This document shows, one piece after another, positions 27,938 to 36,259 of a DNA stretch of 48,097 bases; the first letter of the stretch is position 1; each line of letters begins with the position of its first letter. A program made the translations under genes and the position numbers. This DNA comes from Oscillospiraceae bacterium (GTDB lineage: Bacteria; Bacillota; Clostridia; Oscillospirales; Oscillospiraceae), in NCBI GenBank assembly GCA_017435615.1, contig JAFSET010000068.1, positions 1 through 48,097 of the forward strand. The letters run 5' to 3'. The notes under the pieces are model-generated. The model worked only from the letters and a program-made list of their open reading frames with translations, was not told the origin of the DNA and did not search any database.

Positions 27938-28468
27938 TTACGGCCTTGAGGCGACAAAACGAGGGTCCTCGTGGAATTGGACGATGATATCGTTGACCCG
28001 TTCCTGAAGTTCATTAAGCTTGGTATACTGCTCCGGCGTCCAGTTGCCATTGGTGTGCTCCTGCACATCCACGCAAACCTTCAACTCCCCTGCCTCAGGG
28101 TCATTCAGCACGCCGAGCTCATAGCCCTCTGTACCGGATGCGCTGATGGAAAACCGAAACAGCTCCAGCGCCTCGCCGGTAAAATCCGTTGTGAAAATGA
28201 TCTGCTGGCCGTCCTGCAGCTCTTCATATCCGATCTGCACCAGACCTTCCATTTCCTCCGGATAGCGAAGCTCTATGTATTGGGTGTCAAAGGCAATTCC
28301 GGAAATTTCCTCGGTGACCGGCTCTGTTTCCGGCTCTGTGGTTGCCTGGGTGTAGGTGGGAAGTGACGGCTCTGTGGTGGTATCGGCAGGCTCTGCTGCC
28401 CCACAGGCTGCACCGCTGATCCCAACCGCGATCACAAGAACTGCTGCCAATATATGCTTCCTATTCAA
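27938..28468 (-). CDS. Small lipoprotein of unknown function
   Basis: About 176 residues, starting most likely at a TTG (28468) with AAGGAG about 11 bases upstream. The TTG overlaps the stop codon of the glycosyltransferase gene (TTGA), so it is translated by coupling. The N-terminus (NRKHILAAVLVIAVGISGAAC) is a signal peptide ending in a weak lipobox (GAAC), suggesting a lipid-anchored protein. A Thr/Glu/Pro-rich linker (about 30-55) follows, then an alpha/beta domain with no recognised motif. The frame is open further upstream but lies inside the neighbouring gene. A role with the polysaccharide cluster is suggested only by position. Confidence 0.72.
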   Translation of the reverse strand: MNRKHILAAVLVIAVGISGAACGAAEPADTTTEPSLPTYTQATTEPETEPVTEEISGIAFDTQYIELRYPEEMEGLVQIGYEELQDGQQIIFTTDFTGEALELFRFSISASGTEGYELGVLNDPEAGELKVCVDVQEHTNGNWTPEQYTKLNELQERVNDIIVQFHEDPRFVASRP

Positions 28469-29286
28469 TGTTCGCCATTCTCCTTTCCGGATACTGCTTC
28501 CCTGTAGGGTGTCAAATGTCGGAAGCCTTTCATGCCCCGGTTCATCAGTTTGATAATGCGGCCCAAAGGAACCTGGGTTTTTTTGCTGAGCTTTGCGGCA
28601 AAATACCACTTCAGCAGTCCCTTCATTTTGGGAAAGCCGCAGCAAAGCATCGCGCCCCAGTCATAAAAATATTTATCGTCATAGCCGGAAAACCAGCTGG
28701 AACTATCCTTGGCGCATTTGCCCAGCACATGGCTGTGGGAGTAAAGGTGCAGGCCGGCATGAAGGGCATCGATAATAAAGATGGTATCCTCGCCGCTGCT
28801 GTAGGGACAGCCGCCTCCAAACAATTTGGAGAACGAAAGCCGCTTCTTTTCCACCGCCTCCCGGCGCACCGCCATCCGGGCCGCCCCAAACCGCAGGGAG
28901 TTCCAGATATGCAGCCGTTTGATCTTATGCCGGCGCTTTTCATAAATCTCGCCGTTTTTGGTCATATCCAGCCCAAAGAAGATCACATCCGCATCCGGAA
29001 GCTGCTCAAAAGCGTCGAGCACGCCCTGCAAGGCCCCGTCATAATAGGTAATATCATCATCGGCGAAGAGCAAAATATCCGCCGTTGCTAACTGCAACGC
29101 TAAATTCCGGTTGATGCCGACGCCCCGTGTGTCGGATGAGAGCATCTGAACGGTGTTCCCTTCGTCCCGGGTCATGGTCCACTGGCCGCATTGATTGGCA
29201 ATGATGGCATTACGGGGGACGTTCATTTTCTCTGCCAAAGAAAGATCTGTCTGTCCCATTGTGGCCACCAATACTTCTATATCCAT
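28465..29286 (-). CDS. GT2-like glycosyltransferase
   Basis: A 273-residue GT-A type transferase. It carries ILLFADDDITYYDGAL, the DxD-like metal-binding motif after the conserved GVGINRNLAL helix, and SSGEDTIFI, which matches the acidic catalytic motif of GT2 enzymes. There are no membrane segments, so it acts in the cytoplasm or at the membrane face. It probably adds one sugar to the lipid-linked unit. The ribosome site AGGAG is five bases before the ATG. The gene follows the LicD gene with a 7-bp gap and overlaps the lipoprotein gene. Confidence 0.82.
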   Translation of the reverse strand: MDIEVLVATMGQTDLSLAEKMNVPRNAIIANQCGQWTMTRDEGNTVQMLSSDTRGVGINRNLALQLATADILLFADDDITYYDGALQGVLDAFEQLPDADVIFFGLDMTKNGEIYEKRRHKIKRLHIWNSLRFGAARMAVRREAVEKKRLSFSKLFGGGCPYSSGEDTIFIIDALHAGLHLYSHSHVLGKCAKDSSSWFSGYDDKYFYDWGAMLCCGFPKMKGLLKWYFAAKLSKKTQVPLGRIIKLMNRGMKGFRHLTPYREAVSGKENGEH

Positions 29287-29293
29287 AACGCTC

Positions 29294-30172
29294 CTATCTG
29301 ATACTGCGTGTAATCGTTTCGAATTTCATTTCATCGTGATAAGTCCTGTAGTGCTCCCATGACCGGGTCAGGTCCACCAGCACCGCATGCTCCTTGCACC
29401 GGCGTTCCTCTTCTGAGGGGATGCGCATATAGTCGTTGTACAAGGTTTTCAGGATCTCATCATATCCAACGGGCCCACAGAACTGTCCCTCCTCAAAAGG
29501 AAGCTCCACGCACTGTTTCAGACACCGGCTGGGAAATACACTTCTGGACAATTTGGATGCGCCGCCTAAGAAGCAGTGAACAAACGCTCCGGTTTTTTTC
29601 GGTCCGCGGACAATGCGGTGAAACAGGCCTCTTGGAAGCATACGGCAAACACCCATAAACAGCTTTTTTGCCTTGCTGTCGGTAATATAGCCATTGGCGT
29701 AAAGCCCTTTTGCGATCACGACCTTGGAAGCGGCAAACTGGAGCAACCTGCCCATCCGGCTGCTGTAGGCATTGTCGCAGGGAAAAATGTCCATATAAAC
29801 CCCGCGGTGCAGCATCGGATCCTTGGGATGGTAGGTTTCCAGGCAGGTCGTGCCGTTTAAGCGCAGCTTGGAAAAGAACATAGGCCAGTGCTGGGAGAAT
29901 TCTCCCTGCAAGTAAAACCGCTCCCGGTCCAACAGCTCCGGTGCTTGCTTCAGAAACCGCTCATAGTCCCGGCGTTTCATCAGCACATCCAGGTCATCAT
30001 CCCAGGGGATGAAGCCCTTGTGCCGCACCGCCCCCAAAAGGGTTCCGGCAAACAGGAAATAGGGAATATCCAGTTTTCTGCAAACTCGGTCAAACTCCGT
30101 CAGCAGACACTTTAGGGCTTGCTGGTGCTCCTGAAGCGTTGCCAGCTCCCCCTCCTGTCTGATCTGTTCCAT
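29294..30172 (-). CDS. LicD-family phosphotransferase (copy 2)
   Basis: A 292-residue protein with the LicD core YFLFAGTLLGAVRHKGFIPW followed by DDDLDVLMKRRDYERF. The aspartates expected to coordinate metal are present. Its similarity to the LicD at 14775-15599 is clear in the core but the rest has diverged, so the two probably modify different sites or sugars. LicD enzymes decorate glycans with phosphocholine or related phospho-groups from CDP donors. GGAG lies nine bases before the ATG. It sits between two GT2 genes in an apparent operon that starts at the promoter at 31823-31851. Confidence 0.88.
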   Translation of the reverse strand: MEQIRQEGELATLQEHQQALKCLLTEFDRVCRKLDIPYFLFAGTLLGAVRHKGFIPWDDDLDVLMKRRDYERFLKQAPELLDRERFYLQGEFSQHWPMFFSKLRLNGTTCLETYHPKDPMLHRGVYMDIFPCDNAYSSRMGRLLQFAASKVVIAKGLYANGYITDSKAKKLFMGVCRMLPRGLFHRIVRGPKKTGAFVHCFLGGASKLSRSVFPSRCLKQCVELPFEEGQFCGPVGYDEILKTLYNDYMRIPSEEERRCKEHAVLVDLTRSWEHYRTYHDEMKFETITRSIR

Positions 30173-30188
30173 AGCTCTTCACTCCGGA

Positions 30189-30953
30189 TTATATCCTCTT
30201 AAACTTCTTCACGCCGTAGTATCCGTATTGGATCATCAGGCTGACACACTGCCAAAGGGGCAGCTTCAGATGTTTTCTGTAGATCACCCACCGCCGGCAG
30301 GCACTTTTCAGCTTGTTGGCGGTTTTGGAGTCCGACCGCTGACGGTAGGCAGCCAAAATTTCCGGCATACCCCGGGCTTGCACGCCATCTCGCAGCAACT
30401 CAAACCAAAGGGCAATATCCTCGTGGTAAATATCCGCAGGAAACCGGTGGTTCCGGGCGATCTTCTTTGTCAGCAGCACGGTGGAGCAGGTGATCACACT
30501 GCGGATCATAGACTTTTTAAAATCCGTCTGCTCCGGCACGATAAAATCATTGCACAGCTTTTCTCCGTTTTCATCCACGATCTCATAGGAACAGTAAATG
30601 ATGTCAGCCTTTGTCTCCTGCGCACACGCAAGCATTTTCTCCAGCATTTGGCTCTGCCAGTAATCATCACTATCCAGCAGCGCTACATACTCGCCGCGGC
30701 TCATGTCCAGTCCCCGATTCCGGGTTCCGCCTGCGCCCATATTCTGCTCATTGGTCACCAGCCGTATTCTGGGATCCTGCTGTGCCAATTCCTCGACGAT
30801 CTGCCTTGTCCGGTCCTGAGAACCGTCGTCAATGACGATCAGCTCCCAATCCGATATACTTTGCGCCTGTACAGAGGAAACGGCCTCCCGGATGTATTCC
30901 TCCGAGTTAAAGGCCGGCATGATCACAGACACCAGCGGAGTACTATTCGGCAT
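30189..30953 (-). CDS. GT2-family glycosyltransferase
   Basis: A 254-residue enzyme with a textbook GT2 N-terminus: VSVIMPAFNSEEYIREAVSS, ELIVIDDGSQDRT and VALLDSDDYW (the DxD motif). The family transfers a sugar from a nucleotide-activated donor, probably as one of the early additions after the phosphoglycosyl transferase encoded just upstream. There are no membrane helices. The ribosome site AAAGGTG is modest. Donor and linkage cannot be predicted. Confidence 0.92.
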   Translation of the reverse strand: MPNSTPLVSVIMPAFNSEEYIREAVSSVQAQSISDWELIVIDDGSQDRTRQIVEELAQQDPRIRLVTNEQNMGAGGTRNRGLDMSRGEYVALLDSDDYWQSQMLEKMLACAQETKADIIYCSYEIVDENGEKLCNDFIVPEQTDFKKSMIRSVITCSTVLLTKKIARNHRFPADIYHEDIALWFELLRDGVQARGMPEILAAYRQRSDSKTANKLKSACRRWVIYRKHLKLPLWQCVSLMIQYGYYGVKKFKRI

Positions 30954-30972
30954 ATCTTACGCACCTTTCAAA

Positions 30973-31671
30973 TCATTTTGCTCCACGGGTATGAAGCACT
31001 GCTTCGACTGTTTTGAGAATAATTTTTATATCCCACCAGAAATTGGCATTTTCCACATAGCGCAGCTCCATTTGGATCCGCTGCTCATAGGAGCAGGTGC
31101 TGCGGGCGTAGGCCTGCCAGTAACCGGTCAATCCGGGAGGGGCACTTAAAAATTTATCCTTACTGTCCCCATAGCGCTCCAGCTCTTCTGCTACCACAGG
31201 CCGCGGTCCCACAACGGACATTTCTCCTTTGATAATATTCCAAAGCTGCGGCAGCTCATCCAAACTGGATCGGCGCAGAAATTTTCCGACTTTTGTAATA
31301 CGGGGATCGTCGTTGAGCTTGAAGTTTTCCTCCCACTCCGCCTTTTGTTCCGGCGTGAAGCTTTCCACCATCTGATCCGCATTGGCATACATCGTCCGGA
31401 ATTTCAGCACCCGGAGGGGCTTGCCATTCCTGCCGATGCGATTATGTACATAAAAGGGTGCGCCGGAAGATTCTTGCACTACCAGCAAGCTGATGATCAG
31501 CATTGGGATAATGCTCACAATCAACGCAACAACGGAAAACACAATATCAAACACGCGTTTTATCAAATAGTAAGCTTTTTTCGATTTTTGGGGTTGCGCA
31601 TCGATTGCTGCCACAGGGGAAGACTGCGCTGTTTCGCCGTCTTTCTGTTCATAGTTCAAAGCGTTTTTCAT
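30973..31671 (-). CDS. Small undecaprenyl-phosphate phosphoglycosyl transferase
   Basis: About 232 residues. It is a monotopic PGT (bacterial sugar transferase family, as in PglC/EpsL and the C-terminal half of WbaP). A hydrophobic re-entrant segment (about 37-62: KRVFDIVFSVVALIVSI) is followed by KFRTMYANADQ, the helix with SSLDELPQLWNII and GPRPVVAEE. It starts polymer assembly by moving a sugar-1-phosphate onto undecaprenyl phosphate. The start is the ATG at 31671 with GGGAG upstream; a longer start at 31719 is possible but would add only polar residues. It is the first gene after the cluster promoter, as expected for an initiating enzyme. Confidence 0.93.
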   Translation of the reverse strand: MKNALNYEQKDGETAQSSPVAAIDAQPQKSKKAYYLIKRVFDIVFSVVALIVSIIPMLIISLLVVQESSGAPFYVHNRIGRNGKPLRVLKFRTMYANADQMVESFTPEQKAEWEENFKLNDDPRITKVGKFLRRSSLDELPQLWNIIKGEMSVVGPRPVVAEELERYGDSKDKFLSAPPGLTGYWQAYARSTCSYEQRIQMELRYVENANFWWDIKIILKTVEAVLHTRGAK

Positions 31672-31822
31672 ACGCCATAACTCCCTTTGATTTATTTTGC
31701 CGGAGCAGTCTTTGCCCACATTCCGCGGCCCTGTGCGCCAAGGCCGGCCGGATCATCTTCATTGGGACAAAGCCACACATCCACGCAAAAAGGCATACAT
31801 CTCCAAGATATAATCCGCATCC

Positions 31823-31851
31823 AGTATACACCTTCCTTTACAAAAAAGCAA
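31823..31851 (-). promoter_or_regulatory. Promoter of the polysaccharide operon
   Basis: TTGCTT (31851-31846), a 17-bp spacer and TATACT (31828-31823) on the minus strand. The implied leader before the ATG at 31671 is about 145 nt long and contains GC-rich palindromic sequence (GGCCGGCC). The 311-bp gap 31720-32030 holds this promoter and the hairpin at 31940-31990. Confidence 0.65.
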
Positions 31852-31939
31852 TACATTCTGCCATATAAATATCTTTTTTTCTTCTTTTCCAACAATTGTA
31901 TTGTGTCAGCTTATCCTCCTGTCTGCGCCCCCAAAAAAC

Positions 31940-31990
31940 AAAGCGTCATCGCGAACCTGTGCCTGTATAACAGGTTTGCAATGACGCTTT
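31940..31990. terminator. Long hairpin derived from the dispersed repeat, likely terminator
   Basis: AAAGCGTCAT pairs with ATGACGCTTT, and inside it CGAACCTGT pairs with ACAGGTTTG. Outer blocks resemble hairpin 1 of the dispersed repeat (TCATCGCGAA / TTTGCAATGACG). It lies about 40 bp after the phosphatase stop codon and before the polysaccharide operon promoter, so it may act as a terminator. Confidence 0.55.
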
Positions 31991-32030
31991 GCTTCACAGC
32001 ATCCACGATGCCGCTGCATATTTTTGTTGT

Positions 32031-33449
32031 TTAATCACTCAGCAGAATACTGCGGATGGAGTCAAGCTCCTCCTGCGTAACACCGATCTGCTCCGTCAGG
32101 AAGGTCTCGATACGCTCTGAAAGATCCTCTCCCTGATAGCCGTTGAGGCCTTCGATGATCACATCCATGGAATTGGATCTGCCGTAGGTATAGGCAGCAA
32201 AGCCGGTACGCTGATACTCCCGGATCATATCCTCCTTGGACATGTTCAGCACGCCTTGCAGCAGGAATACGATGGTGCCGGTTCGGTCGGAGCCGTAGGT
32301 GCAGTGCATATACATAGGATAATTGGCAGGGTCTGCTAGATCCCGGAAAATCTGACGCAGAGATTGGGCATACTTCTGGCTGAAGATCTCTCCGTACTGA
32401 GGTGCGCCATAAAATTTATGACCTACCTCTGCCCCAAGCCGGGACTGATAGCTTCCGGTATAGACGCCGCCACGCAGATCAAAATCATACACAAAGCCAA
32501 AGGTGTTCTGCACGCTTTCCACCGATTCCACCGGAATGAAATAATGCTTCTCCACCAGTCCGTCGATCTCCGCGCCCCGGATCACCATACCCTGCTTTAC
32601 GGTTTTACCGTCTCGTGTAGTGTAACCACCAATATCTCGGGTGTTCACGCCTCCGGGGATGGATACGAACCGGGTAGACCGTGCGGTTTTGAAAGAACCG
32701 ACATAGCTCTCCTCCCCTGCGGTGATCTTGTAGTAGTAGGTGGTGTCGGTTTTCAGGTTATCGATATTCAGCTTGTTTTTATTGCGATCTAAAACATACT
32801 CCTTCGCACCGGACATATCCTGATTTTCGCTGAGCAGGAAGGTACCGTCCGTACCGTTGAGGCGATAGTCAAAGGAAAACTGGCGGTAGGGATCCCCTGT
32901 TTCCACAGCAGCTTCCGCAGTGATCTGCCCGTCATAAAGCTGCTTGGCAGCGCCGGAGCAAAGCAGGACCTCTTCTTCAAAGGGCGTGTAGGAGAAAGTG
33001 ACCGGTTCGGAGGGCTGAGCATTTTGAGGCTGCCCACCTGCAGACGGCAGGCCGTTGTTGTTCAGCGTAACCAGCAGCAATACCGCAACCAGCAGTGCCG
33101 CCGTGACACCGCCCAGCAGGATCCACCCCTGCTTTTTCTGTGGCTTTCTTGGCAGAACCCAGCGTTTGAAGCGTTTCGTGCTTTTCCGCTTTGTGCTTTT
33201 TTTCCGGCGCTTCTTGGGCGCAACATAAGAACCCTTGACCAGCTTATAATCTTCGCCAAAGGTATAGGTTCCCCGCTTTAAAAGTCCGTTTGACATATTG
33301 GCGTGGACAACATGATGTCCCTTTACCGCACGGCCCTTGGAACCAATATAGTATTTGCTGCCGTCAACCTCCACCACGCCTGCGTGGTAAGGATGATCGT
33401 CTTTATAATAAATCAGCTCTTCGCCTTCATAAAACAAGCCGTTCTTCAT
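32031..33449 (-). CDS. Membrane-anchored HCx5R phosphatase with N-terminal wall-repeat-like segment
   Basis: A 472-residue protein. Residues 1-75 look like wall-binding-type aromatic repeats ([33 protein letters not shown]). A strongly basic stretch (78-108) and a single membrane helix (about 110-131) follow. A fibronectin-III-like segment (about 155-260) comes next, then a tyrosine/serine phosphatase domain (about 265-460). That domain has [19 protein letters not shown] and the catalytic loop [11 protein letters not shown] (HCx5R). By the positive-inside rule the phosphatase domain should be outside the cell, which is unusual. AGGAG lies six bases before the ATG. Its substrate might be a surface phosphoprotein or phospho-glycan; unproven. 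Confidence 0.85.
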   Translation of the reverse strand: MKNGLFYEGEELIYYKDDHPYHAGVVEVDGSKYYIGSKGRAVKGHHVVHANMSNGLLKRGTYTFGEDYKLVKGSYVAPKKRRKKSTKRKSTKRFKRWVLPRKPQKKQGWILLGGVTAALLVAVLLLVTLNNNGLPSAGGQPQNAQPSEPVTFSYTPFEEEVLLCSGAAKQLYDGQITAEAAVETGDPYRQFSFDYRLNGTDGTFLLSENQDMSGAKEYVLDRNKNKLNIDNLKTDTTYYYKITAGEESYVGSFKTARSTRFVSIPGGVNTRDIGGYTTRDGKTVKQGMVIRGAEIDGLVEKHYFIPVESVESVQNTFGFVYDFDLRGGVYTGSYQSRLGAEVGHKFYGAPQYGEIFSQKYAQSLRQIFRDLADPANYPMYMHCTYGSDRTGTIVFLLQGVLNMSKEDMIREYQRTGFAAYTYGRSNSMDVIIEGLNGYQGEDLSERIETFLTEQIGVTQEELDSIRSILLSD

Positions 33450-33514
33450 CTGTATCTCCTCTTGCCGACGATTTGCGCCGGCTTATTTTGCTATTGGCTA
33501 TAATTATTTAGGAT

Positions 33515-33543
33515 ATCATATCATATTCAGTCGATTATTTCAA
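33515..33543 (-). promoter_or_regulatory. Promoter of the membrane-anchored phosphatase gene
   Basis: TTGAAA (33543-33538), a 17-bp spacer and TATGAT (33520-33515) on the minus strand. It lies about 65 bp before the phosphatase start and just downstream of the sigK 3' half. Confidence 0.65.
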
Positions 33544-33568
33544 CACTTAGAAGAAAACTGCCGTTTTT

Positions 33569-33922
33569 TTACTGCAGCGCATTATAAAGCTTCCGGATCG
33601 CCTTTTTTTCGATACGGGATACATAGCTGCGGCTGATTCCGGTGATCTGCGCCACCTCACGCTGCCGCCGGGGCGTACCGCCGCCCAGTCCGTAGCGCAG
33701 TACGATCACCTGCCGTTCCTGTTTTGTCAGGACTCGGTCCACCGCTTCGATCATTCTGCGAATACACTCACGCTCACTGATTTTCTCCAGCAGGTCCTCA
33801 TCCTGGGCCACCACATCCATCAGTGACAACGCCGCCCCGTCGTTGCCGGTTTCAATGTAATCCGACAGAGATACATCCTGGGCTGTCTTTTTCTGACTGC
33901 GGAAATACATCAGGATCTCATT
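33569..33922 (-). pseudogene. sigK: sigK 3' half (sporulation sigma factor K, C-terminal part)
   Basis: This frame encodes NEILMYFRSQKKTAQDVSL and ends with region 4 of a sigma-70 protein, including TQ-like QREVAQITGISRSYVSRIEKKA. Both segments match sigma-K (ENEILM...RALKK and GISRSYVSRIEKRA in Bacillus subtilis, recalled from family knowledge). The homology starts exactly at the AAT codon at 33922-33920. Upstream the same frame runs into the 3' end of the recombinase gene, so this half has no start of its own. In skin-bearing species the gene is rebuilt in the mother cell by excision, joining it to the 5' half. That partner here lies at 47606-47842. Confidence 0.9.
33918..33922 (-). other. 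Putative recombination core (att) AATGA at the sigK junction
   Basis: AATGA on the minus strand marks where sigK homology begins and where the recombinase gene ends; its TGA stop codon lies inside the core. The same pentamer in the same sigK codons (Asn-Glu) is the known crossover site of the B. subtilis skin element. No matching second site was found beside the sigK 5' fragment. Confidence 0.7.
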
Positions 33923-35675
33923 TGCTATCCTCTCCCCAAGGACTTTTAGAAACAGCATCGGTGTCATCTGCTGTATTGGCTTTCTCTGTGTCGTTGATCA
34001 GTTCCTTTATATCCGGAAATTCAATCTCCCCTTCATCTGCACCGAACAGTACCACATGGGCATTGACGCCGTCCCAGATCACCTTGCGGACAACCGTCCG
34101 GACAGATGCCCTTTTTTCTTCCAATGACATACCATCCACACAGGACCGAAAAACTGTCAACATCCGCAGCAGCGCATCAAACTCCACTGCACTCAAGCTG
34201 TTGGCATTGCCTACCTGTTCCAGCTCGCTGATTCGTGTTTTGATTTCTGCGTTCACATCACTTAACTGCTCAATACGGCTGAGCAGCCGGGGCTTTGCAA
34301 CAGAATCTGTTGCCATACCCAATGCATCGATCAGACCATTGATTGTCTTTTCGTTCTCCGAAAGCTCATGCCGAAGGTCATTCAGCTGCACCTCATGCTG
34401 CTCCCCGCTTTCTACAAAGCGCCGCCGGCCCTTTTCCAATTGTTGCACGAAACTGCTGTCATCTTCCGTCAATGCCTTTAGCTGCTCGAGAATCGCCGCA
34501 TCCAAAATATTACCATTGGCATTTCGACAGTTACACCGTTCCCGTTTGCTTCGTTCCTTCATCTTACATACGTAGGAATAGATGATCTGCCCATCAGCCG
34601 TTTTGCGCTGAGAAAGCTTGGGATACATCCGCTTGCCGCAAGAGCAGTATATCAGGCCGGTCAGCAACGCCTCATTACTTCGGGCCTTACGGTAGCCTTT
34701 CAATTTATTTCTCTCCAAAGACTCCTGTACTGCGATCCACTGCTTAGAGGGCACAAGCCCCGGATGCTTGCCAATGGCTATGATCCACTGATTCTCAGGC
34801 AGTAAAACCGTGGATTTTCCTTTTTCCTGATCTGTTCGATTGTACGCCATAATGCCATAGTTGCCGTCAAAGGCTTCTTTAGGAAAGCATACGTCTGCTT
34901 CTTTCTCTGTGAAATATTTATAGGCATCCGCATCTGCCACCATATACACCGGGTTCTGCAAAATTGCTTTGATGGCAAAGCGGGTAAAATCCTTCCCTTG
35001 CTTTGTTTTGACTCTGCGTCGAAGCAGTTCTGCTTCCACCGCCGTCAAAGAATCCGTTTCGGTGTACAGATCGAAAATCATTTTGGGGATCGCTGCTTCC
35101 TCAGGAATCGGTACAAGCTTATAGGCCTTTCGAACTTTTCCGTCTACAGTTTCTTTACTAACTGCCTCCGACCGAAAACCTGTCGGCGCATTTCCGCCCA
35201 ACCACCGTCCAGATTTTGCCAATTCATGCATATTATCCCTAATTCTTTCTGCGATCGTCTCTCGTTCAAGCTGTGAGAACACTGAGATAATGAACATCAT
35301 TGCACGCCCCATAGGCGTGCTAGTATCGAACTGTTCCCGAATCGATACAAATGATATATCCCTTCTAGTCAACTCATCGATCAAGCCGGTAAAATCACTG
35401 ATATTTCGGCTGATTCTATCCAGACGGTATACCACAATGGCTTTGAACTTATGCTGGCGGGCATCTGCCATCATCTTCTGAAAAGCAGGTCGCTTCAGAT
35501 TGCGACCGGAGAATCCTTCATCCTCGAACACCACACAGCAATCCACATACTCCTCGCCGAACATGTTTCGCACATAATCCTTGCACAGCTCCACCTGATT
35601 GCCAACACTATCCCCCATGCCCGTAAATTTTGACTTACGACTATATATTGCAATCATTTCCTGATTTTTCTGCAT
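33918..35675 (-). CDS. Large serine recombinase, SpoIVCA-like sigK element excisase
   Basis: A 585-residue protein. The N-terminal resolvase domain has IYSRKSKFTG with the catalytic serine, FEDEGFSGRNLKRPAF, VYRLDRISRN and FSQLERETIAERIRDNM. The recombinase domain follows (about 165-270), then a zinc-ribbon region (YCSCGKRMYP ... CNCRNANGN) and a C-terminal coiled coil (about 395-510). The size and domain order match large serine recombinases such as SpoIVCA, which excises skin to restore sigK. Its stop codon lies inside the att core and its 3' end overlaps the frame of the sigK 3' half. GGAGG precedes the ATG by seven bases. All catalytic motifs look intact, so the enzyme may be active. Confidence 0.93.
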   Translation of the reverse strand: MQKNQEMIAIYSRKSKFTGMGDSVGNQVELCKDYVRNMFGEEYVDCCVVFEDEGFSGRNLKRPAFQKMMADARQHKFKAIVVYRLDRISRNISDFTGLIDELTRRDISFVSIREQFDTSTPMGRAMMFIISVFSQLERETIAERIRDNMHELAKSGRWLGGNAPTGFRSEAVSKETVDGKVRKAYKLVPIPEEAAIPKMIFDLYTETDSLTAVEAELLRRRVKTKQGKDFTRFAIKAILQNPVYMVADADAYKYFTEKEADVCFPKEAFDGNYGIMAYNRTDQEKGKSTVLLPENQWIIAIGKHPGLVPSKQWIAVQESLERNKLKGYRKARSNEALLTGLIYCSCGKRMYPKLSQRKTADGQIIYSYVCKMKERSKRERCNCRNANGNILDAAILEQLKALTEDDSSFVQQLEKGRRRFVESGEQHEVQLNDLRHELSENEKTINGLIDALGMATDSVAKPRLLSRIEQLSDVNAEIKTRISELEQVGNANSLSAVEFDALLRMLTVFRSCVDGMSLEEKRASVRTVVRKVIWDGVNAHVVLFGADEGEIEFPDIKELINDTEKANTADDTDAVSKSPWGEDSK

Positions 35676-35701
35676 ATAAAAACCTCCTCTGTATTTGTTT
35701 A

Positions 35702-36259
35702 TTAGTCTTCTTTATTAAGATTTGTTTTTCGTTTATTCTCTGGGAAACGTGCATCTTTTGAAATCACCCAGTCTCTGCCAATCCGTATTGCACCGGGTAT
35801 TCGACTATTCTGATGAAGATACTGCTTTACCTGCTCCGGGCTTCTTTTATGTAATGCAGCATACTGCTGCGTGGAAAGCAAATTTGTTTCCGTGGTAACA
35901 CATTTATCCAGTTCCGTTGGGATTATTTCCTCGAATTCCTTTTCTAAAATCTGCTGGAGTAATGCACTGCAGTCGCAGTTTTTCAATGCAGAAGCATACT
36001 CCAATGCCGCAAAGACCGTCCGGGACAATACAAATCCAAATAATCCTTTATTATTATAATGTGTATACCGCTCCAAATACGCCCGAATTGCATCCGCACT
36101 TTGATTGGCTTCATAATCTACTTTGAGCAGCCTTTTAATCCGCTTTGCATCAGGATTATTGCTACGGTTGAACAGCGGTTTCAGTTCACTGATTGCTGCT
36201 GCTTCACTCTCCTGCAAATGCTCCGGCGCACATTCAAAAAGATATATAATCAAAGGCAT
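35702..36259 (-). CDS. Putative excisionase-like protein beside the recombinase
   Basis: 185 residues. The first 125 are helical and unrecognised. The last 55 (LSTQQYAALHKRSPEQVKQY, then GAIRIGRDWVISKDARFP) match the small winged-helix HTH seen in excisionases and MerR-like DNA-binding proteins. Large serine integrases need a recombination directionality factor for excision, and such factors are often encoded next to them. The location, 26 bp upstream of the recombinase and in the same direction, makes this the best candidate here. The gene overlaps the preceding one by 10 bp and has no ribosome site of its own, so it is probably translated by coupling. Confidence 0.6.
   Translation of the reverse strand: MPLIIYLFECAPEHLQESEAAAISELKPLFNRSNNPDAKRIKRLLKVDYEANQSADAIRAYLERYTHYNNKGLFGFVLSRTVFAALEYASALKNCDCSALLQQILEKEFEEIIPTELDKCVTTETNLLSTQQYAALHKRSPEQVKQYLHQNSRIPGAIRIGRDWVISKDARFPENKRKTNLNKED

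Noticed and set aside
28469-28645. Longer version of the lipoprotein starting at 28645
   Set aside because: The extra 59 codons lie wholly inside the upstream glycosyltransferase gene and would bury the signal peptide; the TTG overlapping the stop codon gives a normal lipoprotein N-terminus.
33569-33967. The sigK 3' half as an independent small sigma factor gene starting at 33967
   Set aside because: The first 15 codons of that frame lie within the recombinase 3' end and show no sigma-factor similarity; homology begins exactly at the att core.
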